From Vibrio plantisponsor (GTDB lineage Bacteria > Pseudomonadota > Gammaproteobacteria > Enterobacterales > Vibrionaceae), in assembly GCF_013041605.1 (NCBI RefSeq), contig NZ_JABEQC010000017.1, positions 1-64,000 on the forward strand: a DNA stretch of 64,000 nt, given 5' to 3'. Of this stretch, positions 8,463-16,706 are shown one piece after another. The notes beneath the pieces are model-generated. The model did not search any database. It had not been told where the DNA came from and worked only from the letters and a program-made list of their open reading frames with translations. The position numbers were made by a program, and so were the translations under genes. Numbering within the stretch: position 1 is the stretch's first letter; each line of letters opens with the position of its first letter.

Positions 8463-9281
8463 CTACCAGTACACTTGCACAACAACTGGGGTAAATCGTT
8501 GTTTTAAGACAGAAAATTTACTCAATACACGTTGCCAGAACTTCCAACGCCCACAATTGCTATCTAAAGGAGAAGCAATTGTCACTTGTCGTGCCCAAGG
8601 TAAACAGTTCATTACCGCCTGTTTTGGAGTAGCAAATCCATGAGCATACCTGCCTGAACCCATTTTCTGTCCCAAGTGGGTACAGGTTTTATCTCCTGCC
8701 AGCACAAGACAAGCACTCGCATTAGCAAAACTGAGCCCTAGAGATCGAATAAATCTCGACGCTTGTATCGAATCACAATCAAGTAGCGCATGTTCACATA
8801 GAATTAAAACTGGTGCGTACTCTGGGATTGGTAAACGCTCTAACCAATCAATCTCCCCGACACTGCCACACTGATGTAAGTAACGTTCACTGTGGTGAAA
8901 CAGTTTTTGTCGCCACACCAGATTCTCAGTCACATCCAACTCAATCCAATGACAGCGTCCGTTATCAATTCGGTAGAATCGTGTATCCAAGCCTGCACCG
9001 ACGTTAACAATCCATCCATCAGGATGTGCATCTAAAAATTGATGTACTTGTTTGTCACACAGTTGAGTGAGGGTGACATGAAGGAGTTGCTTTTGATCGA
9101 TATCACCACTGATACAATCCGGAGCTAAATGACAACGTTGGCAGGCTGTTGCTGCAATAGGATCATAAACAAGGCCGTTATCGACCAAGCTTTCACGACT
9201 ACGTAGCCAAAGTGGTTGAACCAAGCTGGTAGGGATTTGATAGCGTTGTGAGTTTTGCTTGTGGGGGGAGCGCATCATCAT
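8463..9281 (-). CDS. SAM-dependent O-methyltransferase, leucine carboxyl methyltransferase (LCM/TcmP) family, Fur-box controlled
   Basis: A 272-residue protein with the LCM family SAM-binding glycine motif VNVGAGLDTRFYR (about residue 92), then ELDVTENLVWRQKLF holding the acidic residue that binds SAM. The N-terminal segment has an uncommon cysteine cluster (CQRCHLAPDC, about residues 47-56). The substrate is unknown. Three ATGs open the gene; AAGGAAG touches the first, so translation probably begins at the second or third (9278 or 9275). A Fur box overlaps its promoter, suggesting induction under iron starvation. It occupies the place of dinF between lexA and the dinF 3' remnant. Confidence 0.85.
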   Translation of the reverse strand: MMMRSPHKQNSQRYQIPTSLVQPLWLRSRESLVDNGLVYDPIAATACQRCHLAPDCISGDIDQKQLLHVTLTQLCDKQVHQFLDAHPDGWIVNVGAGLDTRFYRIDNGRCHWIELDVTENLVWRQKLFHHSERYLHQCGSVGEIDWLERLPIPEYAPVLILCEHALLDCDSIQASRFIRSLGLSFANASACLVLAGDKTCTHLGQKMGSGRYAHGFATPKQAVMNCLPWARQVTIASPLDSNCGRWKFWQRVLSKFSVLKQRFTPVVVQVYW

Positions 9282-9306
9282 CTTCCTTGTATCGCGACAA
9301 AGAAGA

Positions 9307-9335
9307 TGATAATGAATATCAATTAGATTTGCAAA
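9307..9335 (-). promoter_or_regulatory. Promoter of the LCM methyltransferase with overlapping Fur box
   Basis: On the minus strand, -35 TTGCAA (9330-9335) and -10 TATCAT (9307-9312) are 17 bp apart. The sequence TGATAATGAATATCA (9308-9322) matches the 7-1-7 Fur inverted repeat TGATAATnATTATCA at 13 of 14 fixed positions and covers the -10 box. The methyltransferase ATG is 26 bp downstream. Fur with iron bound should therefore block this promoter. Confidence 0.75.
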
Positions 9336-9397
9336 TCTTTAAATTTCGAATACATCGCGCAGATGTGAAACCTAAAAATAACGCCAGAAAGGTATGA

Positions 9398-10021
9398 TTA
9401 CATCCAGTCAGTATTGCGAATAATACCAACCGCAATACCTTCGATAGATAGATTCTGACAGGTTAAATCGACTTCAATTGGAGAAAACTCTTCATTCTCA
9501 GCATGAAGTAACACTTTTGAACCACGACGCTCTAAACGTTTAACCGTCACATCATCTTCAACTCGCGCCACAACAACTTGTCCGTTACGTACGTCTTGAG
9601 TTTTATGCACAGCAAGTAAGTCGCCATCCAAAATACCGATGTCCTTCATACTCTCGCCGTGAACGCGCAATAGAAAATCAGCGTGTGGACGGAACATGTT
9701 TGGATCCACTTGGTAATGGGATTCAACGTGCTCTTGAGCCAAGATAGGCTCACCAGCCGCAACGCGACCGATCAGAGGTAAACCTTGCTCTTCTTCTTCA
9801 TTCGCCGCTTCCAATAGAATACGGATACCACGAGAAGCTCCCGGCACGATTTCAATTGCTTGTTTACGAGCAAGAGCTTTCAAATGTTCTTCTGCTGCGT
9901 TTGCAGAACGAAAACCCAGTTCACGTGCAATTTCAGCACGAGTCGGTGGCATTCCTGTTTCATCTATTTTGCTTTTGATTAGATCAAAAACTTGTTGCTG
10001 GCGTGGCGTTAACGGCTTCAT
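9398..10021 (-). CDS. lexA: LexA, SOS-response repressor and autoprotease
   Basis: A 207-residue protein. The N-terminal winged helix (about residues 1-70) includes RAEIARELGFRSANAAEEHL. The self-cleavage bond Ala89-Gly90 lies in VAAGEP, and the catalytic pair is Ser124 (HGESMKD) and Lys161 (VTVKRL). LexA represses SOS genes until RecA filaments trigger its cleavage. Two SOS boxes sit directly upstream, as in E. coli, so it represses itself. In most relatives dinF would follow; here it has been replaced (see 8294-9281). Confidence 0.98.
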   Translation of the reverse strand: MKPLTPRQQQVFDLIKSKIDETGMPPTRAEIARELGFRSANAAEEHLKALARKQAIEIVPGASRGIRILLEAANEEEEQGLPLIGRVAAGEPILAQEHVESHYQVDPNMFRPHADFLLRVHGESMKDIGILDGDLLAVHKTQDVRNGQVVVARVEDDVTVKRLERRGSKVLLHAENEEFSPIEVDLTCQNLSIEGIAVGIIRNTDWM

Positions 10022-10028
10022 AGTTCAC

Positions 10029-10044
10029 CTGTTTTTTTATACAG
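10029..10044 (-). promoter_or_regulatory. LexA (SOS) box 1 upstream of lexA
   Basis: CTGTTTTTTTATACAG fits the CTG-N10-CAG SOS consensus with an AT-rich core. It ends 8 bp before the lexA start codon. Confidence 0.9.
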
Positions 10045-10048
10045 TTGA

Positions 10049-10064
10049 CTGTGAGTATATCCAG
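10049..10064 (-). promoter_or_regulatory. LexA (SOS) box 2 upstream of lexA
   Basis: CTGTGAGTATATCCAG fits CTG-N10-CAG. Its centre is 20 bp from box 1, giving two sites on one face of the helix (about two turns), as in E. coli lexA. Confidence 0.88.
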
Positions 10065-10098
10065 TAATTTATTAAATGCAAAGCCAATTGCTTATTTT

Positions 10099-10461
10099 TT
10101 AGATAAATAGGGCTTCGACCCAAATATAACCTGCAATCATCATCGCAATAAATACTGCAGCCGACCCCATATCTTTGGCTCGTCCTGATAGCTCATGGTG
10201 CTCCTGACCAACACGATCGACGACCGCTTCCAACGCGCTATTTAATAACTCGACCAACACAATCAGCAGCACACTCGATATCATTAGAATGCGCTCAACT
10301 TGCGACACATCTAACCAAATGGCGAAAGGAATGGCGACAGCCGCTAGCAATACTTCTTCACGAAAGGCCGCTTCATGTTTGAATGCCGCACAGATACCTT
10401 TGTACGAATAACCTGTTGCTTTAAAAAGGCGCATTAGCCCTTGGGGGTTCTTTTTATACAC
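10099..10461 (-). CDS. dgkA: Diacylglycerol kinase DgkA
   Basis: A 120-residue integral membrane enzyme with three helices that phosphorylates diacylglycerol back to phosphatidic acid using ATP. The family active-site stretch ELLNSALEAVVDRVG is present, followed by the conserved AKDMGSAAV. The start is a GTG at 10461; it places RLFKATGYSYKG in register with the N-terminus of the E. coli enzyme. An ATG nine codons in would cut off the first residues of the amphipathic helix. It lies between lexA and the divergent plsB, both of which also serve phosphatidic acid metabolism or its usual neighbourhood. Confidence 0.95.
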   Translation of the reverse strand: MYKKNPQGLMRLFKATGYSYKGICAAFKHEAAFREEVLLAAVAIPFAIWLDVSQVERILMISSVLLIVLVELLNSALEAVVDRVGQEHHELSGRAKDMGSAAVFIAMMIAGYIWVEALFI

Positions 10462-10689
10462 ACTACTGTTCCACGTATTAGCAAATTCAATCTGAGAAAA
10501 AATTCAGAATATATGCGCAAAAATCAAACATCACTGAATAAAATTAAAAGGTTTGACCAGTTTCTGGTATTCTTGCAGCTCGAAAAATAAAGACCAACTC
10601 AGGTGCATCTCCATTTTGCTTCTCCTATGGTTTAGGAACACGGAAATACTCTTGAGTTTTTGTACTGATTTTTGAGGCTTTGAACTCTT

Positions 10690-13128
10690 ATGTCTTCTGG
10701 ACAATCACTATCACGTTCGCTTTTAAAGTTACCGACAGCGCTACTAGTAAAAGGGACGGCAATTCCGTCAAATCCGATTGAAGATATCGGCATCGATATT
10801 AACAAGCCAATCATTTATGCACTACCTTTCCGTTCAAATATTGATTTGCTGACACTGCAAACTCACGCGAAAGAAGCGGGCTTGCCGGATCCACTGTCTC
10901 CACTAGACATTCAGGGTAAGACTTTAAAACGTTACGTGTTTATCTCTTCTCGTCCGACGTTGCTACAGAATGATAGCCATGTACCAAGCGATTCCATCGC
11001 AACGTTCACTGAGCTTCTGGCTCTACATCACAATGATCAAGAACTTGATGTACAAGTGATCCCAGCGTCAGTTTTGTGGGGAAGAAAACCCGGCAAAGAA
11101 GGCAGCGAAAAGCCATACCTGCAACCCATGAATGGTTTACAGAAAGCACAAGCGGTTATTCTCGCTGGGCGAGATTGTTTGGTGCGCTTTAGCCCAGTGG
11201 TATCACTGCGCCACATGGCAAATTCACACGGTACTGATGAAGCGATTGCACATAAACTCGCTCGCGTGGCACGTATTCACTTCTCTCGTCAGAAACTGGC
11301 GGCTTCCGGTCCTAATCTTCCTCAACGCGAAGTGTTGTTCCGCCGATTGATGCAGTCTCCTGCGATTGATAAAGCCATTCAGGATGAAGCCCAAGCGAAA
11401 AACATTTCAATTGAGAAAGCTCGCAAAGCTGCCCATGACATCATGGATGAAATTGCGGCGGACTTCTCATACTCCTTGGTGAAAAAAGGCAGTCGTGTTT
11501 TGCGCTGGCTTTGGAACCGTTTATACCAAGGCTTAAACATCAACAACGCTTCGACTGTACGTCGTCTAGCGCAAGACGGGCATGAGATTGTTTATGTGCC
11601 TTGTCACCGCAGTCACATGGACTACTTACTTCTGTCTTACGTTTTATACAACGAAGGCTTAGTACCACCGCATATTGCGGCAGGCATCAACCTAAACTTC
11701 TTCCCAGCAGGCCCGATATTCCGCCGTGGTGGAGCATTCTTCTTACGTCGCAGTTTTAAAGGCAACAAGCTGTATTCCACCATTTTCCGTGAATACCTAG
11801 CTGAGTTGTTTTCTAAAGGTTACTCGGTTGAATATTTCAGTGAAGGTGGCCGTTCACGTACAGGTCGCTTGCTGACGGCGAAAACAGGCATGCTGGCAAT
11901 GACCATTCAAGCGATGCTGCGCGGATTAAATCGCCCGGTAACACTTGTGCCTGTGTACATTGGTTACGAGCACGTAATGGAAGTCAGCACCTACGCCAAA
12001 GAATTGCGCGGTAAGCAAAAAGAGAAAGAGAACGCGGGCTTAGTACTGCGTACTATTCGTAAACTGCGTAACTTCGGTAAAGGTTATGTGAACTTTGGTG
12101 AGCCAATTCCACTGAATCAATTTTTGAATGAGCAAGTACCGACTTGGACTCAAGATATCGACCCTATTGGAGCAACGAAACCACAATGGATGAACCCTGT
12201 GGTGAACAAGCTTGCGACTAAGATGATGACGCACATTAACGACGCAGCAGCAACTAACGCGCTAACGTTGTGTGCAACGGCTCTGCTTGCATCTCGTCAA
12301 CGTGCATTATCAAGAGATACTCTAATCAATCAGATTGATTGCTACTTGAACATTCTGCGCAATGTTCCTTATTCCAACACGTCAACGATTCCTGAAGACA
12401 ATGCGGAAAGCTTGGTGAATCATGCCGAATCGCTCGACAAGTTTGTAATTGAGTCCGATACCATGGGCGACATTATTTCATTAGACCGTAATCAGTCGAT
12501 TCTGATGACTTACTATCGCAACAATATCATCCACTTACTTGCACTGCCGTCTTTGATTGCTCAAATGTTGATTCGTCAGCAGAAACTCAGCGTAGAGAAA
12601 ATTCAGGAAAATGTTGCGCTTATCTACCCGTTCTTGAAACAAGAGCTTTTCCTAAGTCTTGATAGCGAGCAATTAGCAGAGAAAGTGACACACTACTTGG
12701 ATGAGTTGCAACGCCAAGATTTAATCTCAATTAATGATGGTATGGTTACGATTAACCAAGCGAAAACCCAAGTGTTGATGCTACTAGGTCGCACGATTTC
12801 AGAAACACTACAACGTTATGCGATTGCTCTGAACTTGCTGGTAGAGAACCCAGAGCTTGGTAAGTCAGATTTAGAAGCTAAGAGCCAAGAAATTGCTCAA
12901 CGTCTCGGTCGTCTGCACGGCATTAACGCTCCAGAGTTCTTCGACAAGGGTGTGTTCTCAGCACTGTTTGTGACGTTGAAATCGGAAGGCTATTTAGACA
13001 ATGATGGTGAATGTAACGTTGAGCAGACAAAACGTCTGGCTAAGAAGTTATACGGTATGCTTTATCCAGAAGTAAGGTTGACCATTCAAGAAAGTATTTA
13101 TCAATACGACCAGCATCTTGTGAAATAA
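10690..13128 (+). CDS. plsB: Glycerol-3-phosphate acyltransferase PlsB
   Basis: An 812-residue inner-membrane-associated enzyme that puts the first acyl chain on glycerol-3-phosphate. The acyltransferase blocks are all present: HRSHMD (catalytic HX4D, about residue 305), the phosphate-binding GGAFFLRRSF, YFSEGGRSRTGR, and VPVYIGYEHV. The length matches the usual 805-812. It is divergent from dgkA, whose product recycles diacylglycerol to the product of the same pathway. The 228-bp gap (10462-10689) is AT-rich and I could not fix a promoter in it. Confidence 0.97.
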   Translation: MSSGQSLSRSLLKLPTALLVKGTAIPSNPIEDIGIDINKPIIYALPFRSNIDLLTLQTHAKEAGLPDPLSPLDIQGKTLKRYVFISSRPTLLQNDSHVPSDSIATFTELLALHHNDQELDVQVIPASVLWGRKPGKEGSEKPYLQPMNGLQKAQAVILAGRDCLVRFSPVVSLRHMANSHGTDEAIAHKLARVARIHFSRQKLAASGPNLPQREVLFRRLMQSPAIDKAIQDEAQAKNISIEKARKAAHDIMDEIAADFSYSLVKKGSRVLRWLWNRLYQGLNINNASTVRRLAQDGHEIVYVPCHRSHMDYLLLSYVLYNEGLVPPHIAAGINLNFFPAGPIFRRGGAFFLRRSFKGNKLYSTIFREYLAELFSKGYSVEYFSEGGRSRTGRLLTAKTGMLAMTIQAMLRGLNRPVTLVPVYIGYEHVMEVSTYAKELRGKQKEKENAGLVLRTIRKLRNFGKGYVNFGEPIPLNQFLNEQVPTWTQDIDPIGATKPQWMNPVVNKLATKMMTHINDAAATNALTLCATALLASRQRALSRDTLINQIDCYLNILRNVPYSNTSTIPEDNAESLVNHAESLDKFVIESDTMGDIISLDRNQSILMTYYRNNIIHLLALPSLIAQMLIRQQKLSVEKIQENVALIYPFLKQELFLSLDSEQLAEKVTHYLDELQRQDLISINDGMVTINQAKTQVLMLLGRTISETLQRYAIALNLLVENPELGKSDLEAKSQEIAQRLGRLHGINAPEFFDKGVFSALFVTLKSEGYLDNDGECNVEQTKRLAKKLYGMLYPEVRLTIQESIYQYDQHLVK

Positions 13129-13140
13129 AATAGTGAAGGT

Positions 13141-13172
13141 AAAAAAGGCATCCACTGGATGCCTTTTCTTTT
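13141..13172 (+). terminator. Terminator between plsB and ubiA
   Basis: AAAAGGCATCC pairs with GGATGCCTTTT across a three-base loop, with T-rich DNA on the plus side and A-rich DNA on the other. It can serve both convergent genes. Confidence 0.85.
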
Positions 13173-13176
13173 TGAA

Positions 13177-14031
13177 TCAGAAGTATGAAATCAGCAATCC
13201 AGCCGCAACGACCATGCCCACATAGTTGTTGTTTAAGAATGCCTGAAAACAAGGCTGTCTCTCTCGATGGCGAATCAAATGCTGCTGATAAACGAACAAT
13301 CCGCCAGCCACTAGCAAGCCCCAATAGTAGCTCGCACCCAACTGATAATAATTGCCTAGCATAATCAGCATTGCAATCGTCAGAAGCTGTAAGCCACCGA
13401 TGATCATTTTGTCATACCGGCCAAAGAGAATGGCTGTCGACTTTATGCCAATGACCAAATCATCATCTCTATCGACCATGGCATATTGGGTGTCGTAAGC
13501 AACGGTCCACACCACATTAATCGCAAAAACAAACCAGACAATTAACGGCAGTTCGTTAGCTTGTGCAGCCCATGCCATCGGAATAGACCAACTGAAGGCT
13601 AAACCCAGAAACAACTGAGGCAAGTGAGTAAATCGCTTCATAAAGGGGTAGATGAAGGCAAGCACTAAACCCGCGAAGGAAAGCTGAACTGTCAGCGGAT
13701 TCATAGTCAATACCAACAGAAACGACGCAATAGATAACGCGAGGAACAAAATCACCGCCTCTTTTGCTGACACTTTTCCTGATGGTAAAGGACGCTGCGA
13801 AGTGCGCTTTACATGCCCATCAACTTTTCGATCGGCGAAATCATTGATCACACATCCAGCCGAACGCATCATAAAGACTCCTAAGACGAAAACGATAAGA
13901 ACCTTGATGTCTGGAAAACCTTGAGCCGATAAAATAAGTGCCCAGATGGTAGGCCACAGAAGCAGTAATGAACCAATAGGACGATCCATTCGCGTTAGCT
14001 GCCAATACGCCTTTGCCTTTACAGCGCTCAT
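13177..14031 (-). CDS. ubiA: 4-hydroxybenzoate polyprenyltransferase UbiA
   Basis: A 284-residue, multi-helix inner-membrane prenyltransferase. It attaches the polyprenyl tail to 4-hydroxybenzoate in ubiquinone synthesis. Both Asp-rich Mg-diphosphate motifs are present: NDFADRKVD with the following KRTSQRPLPSG (about residues 63-86), and YDTQYAMVDRDDD (about residues 179-191). It is the second gene of a ubiC-ubiA operon (13-bp gap), so the enzyme making 4-hydroxybenzoate and the one using it are co-transcribed. Confidence 0.96.
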   Translation of the reverse strand: MSAVKAKAYWQLTRMDRPIGSLLLLWPTIWALILSAQGFPDIKVLIVFVLGVFMMRSAGCVINDFADRKVDGHVKRTSQRPLPSGKVSAKEAVILFLALSIASFLLVLTMNPLTVQLSFAGLVLAFIYPFMKRFTHLPQLFLGLAFSWSIPMAWAAQANELPLIVWFVFAINVVWTVAYDTQYAMVDRDDDLVIGIKSTAILFGRYDKMIIGGLQLLTIAMLIMLGNYYQLGASYYWGLLVAGGLFVYQQHLIRHRERQPCFQAFLNNNYVGMVVAAGLLISYF

Positions 14032-14044
14032 TTATACTTGCTCC

Positions 14045-14575
14045 TTAGAAAAAATAAGCAGGGGAATCACTCAGAAATAATTCAGCCACTAACATAGGTT
14101 TATTGTTCATCCATAAACGTGAACGTCGCGCTAAAAGCAAGCCATCTGGTGTTTCAGCCCACCCCACCAACAACTCATCGCGCTTAACATTATCTGCACT
14201 GAATACTGTCAGTCCAAGTGGTATTTCACCTTGGAGTTCAAGATTATGCGATTGATCCTGAACTGATGATTTTGGAATCAATGTTCTTCCGACTATCCAA
14301 GGCTTACCATCTCCTTGTAGAATGACTTTTCGCAAAAGACACGGTTCTGTTGGCAAGAGTTCAGATTCGCTCTTGTCCAGAAACGAAGATTCCACCCATT
14401 GGTTGTGCAGCAGCTCAACCGTCAGTTGTTGACAGTTGTCCGATAATCGACGGGAAAGCGACCCCTGCTCTAGCAACCAAGCTTTTGCATTAGGGTCTGG
14501 AAATGTGAATTCGTCTGGCGATAACCAGTTCACTTGGCTTAAAGCAGTCAGGTACAGCGAAATTGATTGATTCAT
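14045..14575 (-). CDS. ubiC: Chorismate pyruvate-lyase UbiC
   Basis: Splits chorismate into 4-hydroxybenzoate and pyruvate, the first committed step to ubiquinone. The conserved stretches are LLRKVILQGDGKPWIVGRTLIP in shape (Arg and the W-x-x-GRT motif bind the product) and the late Trp/Leu-rich ARRSRLWMNNKPMLVAELFL. The frame opens at a TTG (14587), but the ATG at 14575 gives 176 residues, close to family length, so I prefer it. Neither has a strong ribosome-binding site. It is followed by ubiA. Confidence 0.92.
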   Translation of the reverse strand: MNQSISLYLTALSQVNWLSPDEFTFPDPNAKAWLLEQGSLSRRLSDNCQQLTVELLHNQWVESSFLDKSESELLPTEPCLLRKVILQGDGKPWIVGRTLIPKSSVQDQSHNLELQGEIPLGLTVFSADNVKRDELLVGWAETPDGLLLARRSRLWMNNKPMLVAELFLSDSPAYFF

Positions 14576-14742
14576 ACTAATATTCAATACAGCGAGCAGT
14601 AGTCTCGAAAGAAAGTCCGCTCATGGTCTCAAACCAAGGACATGAAACCTAATAGAGTATTTTTATTTACAAAAAGATGCTCTATTGTAACAAGACTCGG
14701 GCGGTTCGAGTATCTTGAACAGAGAAAAGAATTAATAGACAT

Positions 14743-15147
14743 ATGCTTAGAAAATACCTATCTCCGATAATACTCGCATTTGGCCTTTTGTTTTCCAGTT
14801 TAGTTATTGCTGATGAAGAGGCACCAAAACTGGCTTATTTCACTCTTGAGCCGGATGTGACAACGAATTTTTACACCAAGGGTAAAAAGCTGGGGTATAT
14901 CCAAGTGCGTATTGATGTCATGGTGAGCAACAGCGCCGATTTACCACTGATAGAAAAGCACCAGCCTCTAATTAGAGATGCGGTTGTCGAGCTATTGGGT
15001 AAACAAAACGAAGATGTGATTAAGTCATTAGCGGGTCGTGAAGATCTTCGTAAAACCCTAGTAGAGCAGCTGAATAATACACTGTTGCCAGAAACAGGAC
15101 GTACCATCATCGCCGATCTATTGTTCACAAAATATCTATACCAGTAA
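14743..15147 (+). CDS. FliL-like protein, not linked to flagellar genes
   Basis: A 134-residue protein with an N-terminal signal or anchor segment (residues about 5-22) and a single periplasmic domain. The domain has the FliL-type strand pattern (GYIQVRIDVMV), a long helix (LIRDAVVELLGKQ) and the closing DLLFTKYLYQ that resembles the FliL C-terminus. True FliL assists flagellar stators, but it sits in a flagellar operon; this one lies alone between ubiC and glpG. I read it as a diverged paralogue; its role is not known. The start at 14743 lacks a strong ribosome-binding site. Confidence 0.8.
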   Translation: MLRKYLSPIILAFGLLFSSLVIADEEAPKLAYFTLEPDVTTNFYTKGKKLGYIQVRIDVMVSNSADLPLIEKHQPLIRDAVVELLGKQNEDVIKSLAGREDLRKTLVEQLNNTLLPETGRTIIADLLFTKYLYQ

Positions 15148-15163
15148 TGAATTATCCCTTAGA

Positions 15164-15190
15164 AAAAACGGCTCATGAGCCGTTTTTTTG
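15164..15190 (+). terminator. Shared terminator of the FliL-like gene and glpG
   Basis: AAAAAACGGCTCATGAGCCG followed by TTTTTTT is a palindrome usable in both directions. The glpG stop codon TGA lies inside the hairpin (15173-15175), so the last glpG codons form one arm. Confidence 0.88.
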
Positions 15191-16024
15191 TTTCTTCAGA
15201 GAGTATCGACTCGCATCATTGAGCCCTAGCAGAACACCAACTACCAAGCCGGCTAAGTGAGCGCTGTTGGCAATCGCCATAAAAGGCTGCACAAAACCAA
15301 GCACTAACCAAACCAACATAAACACAACTAGTGGCTTCTGAATGCCTAGCCCCATCTGAGGTGCCCGCCAACCCAGCATCCATAAATAACCGACTAAAGC
15401 GTAAACCACACCTGATAAGCCACCAAAATTAGCGCCTTCAACCCAATACTGTCCTGCACCGGAAAAAGCCGAAGAGACTAAAAAAATCTGCAATAACTTA
15501 AAGCTGCCCAAGCGTTTTTCGATATCGCCGCCAAATTGCCACCACCATAGCAAGTTAAACACTATGTGTAAGACAGAAAAATGCAGTAGCGCATGACTTA
15601 CCCAACGCCACAACTGCCATTGCTGGCCGCTTTCTGCTGGGAAATGTAATGCGGAGAACACCGCATCTGACATGCCTATTTGTTGTAAAGCAAAGATAGC
15701 AACACAGACCATCATGATGGATAGCGTTAATTGACCCGCTTTGGCTTTGAGCATTGCCATCATACTGGGCGAGTGATATCGGAATTGAGGTTTACGACTT
15801 TCTGCCATATCCCAAGACGCAGCCTGATACTTACCGTCATTGGGATTGGCGAGGAACAGCTCTATTTCGTGTTCCACTTCCAGTTGATGTTCATCTTCCA
15901 TCAACCACAAGGTAAATTGACCACTTCCCTCTGACGTCATTCTTATCTCTATCTGCCGTGACGCCATGTAATCGATAAATGCTTGCGCCATTCGAGGGTT
16001 ATTTAAAGTGATCAATCTAATCAT
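15173..16024 (-). CDS. glpG: Rhomboid intramembrane serine protease GlpG
   Basis: A 283-residue protease that cuts membrane proteins within the bilayer. The soluble N-terminal domain covers about residues 1-85 and is followed by six or more helices. The catalytic serine is in GGLSGVVYAL and the histidine in NSAHLAGLVVG; the structural HFSVLHIVFNLLWWW (histidine and asparagine of the oxyanion region) is intact. The frame is open to 16069, but the ATG at 16024 (MIRLITLNNPRM) starts 9 bp after the glpE stop and matches the family N-terminus. It forms an operon with glpE; glpR is absent here. Confidence 0.95.
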   Translation of the reverse strand: MIRLITLNNPRMAQAFIDYMASRQIEIRMTSEGSGQFTLWLMEDEHQLEVEHEIELFLANPNDGKYQAASWDMAESRKPQFRYHSPSMMAMLKAKAGQLTLSIMMVCVAIFALQQIGMSDAVFSALHFPAESGQQWQLWRWVSHALLHFSVLHIVFNLLWWWQFGGDIEKRLGSFKLLQIFLVSSAFSGAGQYWVEGANFGGLSGVVYALVGYLWMLGWRAPQMGLGIQKPLVVFMLVWLVLGFVQPFMAIANSAHLAGLVVGVLLGLNDASRYSLKKQKNGS

Positions 16025-16032
16025 CTGTTTTT

Positions 16033-16353
16033 CTAACTCGCTTCGACAGGTAAGTTGGCACGATGCCAAGCTTCAAAACCACCATCCACACTATACACCT
16101 GTTCAAAGCCTTGGTTAACCAAGTATTGGGCTGCACCCTGGCTACTAATTCCGTGATAGCACATAACCAAAACCGGCTGATCAAATTCAGCCTCTTCCAT
16201 GAATGAAACGATGCTGTCATTGGTTAAATGAAATGCCGTTTTTGCATGTGCTACAGCAAACGACTGGGGATCTCTGATATCCACTAGCTTGGCATTATTC
16301 TGTTCGATGAGGGTTTGAGCGCCCGCTACATCAATGTGCTGAAATTGGTCCAT
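16033..16353 (-). CDS. glpE: Thiosulfate sulfurtransferase GlpE (single rhodanese domain)
   Basis: A 106-residue single rhodanese domain that transfers sulfur from thiosulfate to cyanide or thiols. The active-site loop is CYHGISSQGAA with the catalytic cysteine in VMCYHG. The start MDQFQHIDVAGAQTLIE is typical of GlpE. It precedes glpG in an operon. The upstream DNA holds DnaA boxes and GATC sites (see 16435-16706), so the promoter lies in or near that cluster. Confidence 0.95.
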   Translation of the reverse strand: MDQFQHIDVAGAQTLIEQNNAKLVDIRDPQSFAVAHAKTAFHLTNDSIVSFMEEAEFDQPVLVMCYHGISSQGAAQYLVNQGFEQVYSVDGGFEAWHRANLPVEAS

Positions 16354-16434
16354 GATTTACTCTCACTTTAGTAATATTTTTTCAGCGCCATTGTAACCTA
16401 TCCAGAGAATGACAAGTACATGGGCTGAGTAAGG

Positions 16435-16706
16435 TTATCCACCAGCGATCATTTGTTCATCAACTGTGGATAATCCTGTGGATTGCGGTGATAAAGTGTT
16501 TTTCTTAAGATCGATCCACAACATCTAGTGATGATCCTGCTCTTTCTGTGTGTAGATCTAAAAGTATCCCCAAATAAAAAACAGCGTTCATACCTTTATT
16601 TACCCTACTTGATGACAGTCAGTAAATAAATTTACCACAGACTTATCCACAGTTAGCGATACTCCGTTAAGGAGAGTTTTCGATCCGGCATAAAAAAACC
16701 GAGATC
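16435..16706. other. Cluster of DnaA boxes and GATC (Dam) sites between glpE and rpoH
   Basis: Two perfect DnaA boxes are present: TGTGGATAA at 16465-16473 (minus orientation) and TTATCCACA at 16643-16651 (plus). One 8/9 match lies at 16435-16443 (TTATCCACC) and 7/9 matches at 16477-16485, 16512-16520 and 16630-16638. Seven GATC sites start at 16447, 16509, 16513, 16533, 16555, 16682 and 16703, where about one is expected. There is no gene in 16354-16746. The pattern resembles DnaA-binding control loci rather than an ordinary promoter region. Function is inferred only. Confidence 0.6.

Noticed and set aside
16435..16706. The DnaA/GATC cluster as a chromosomal origin
   Set aside because: The usual oriC neighbours (gidA, mioC, dnaA) are absent, and no ordered AT-rich 13-mers lie beside the boxes. 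A regulatory locus is more likely.
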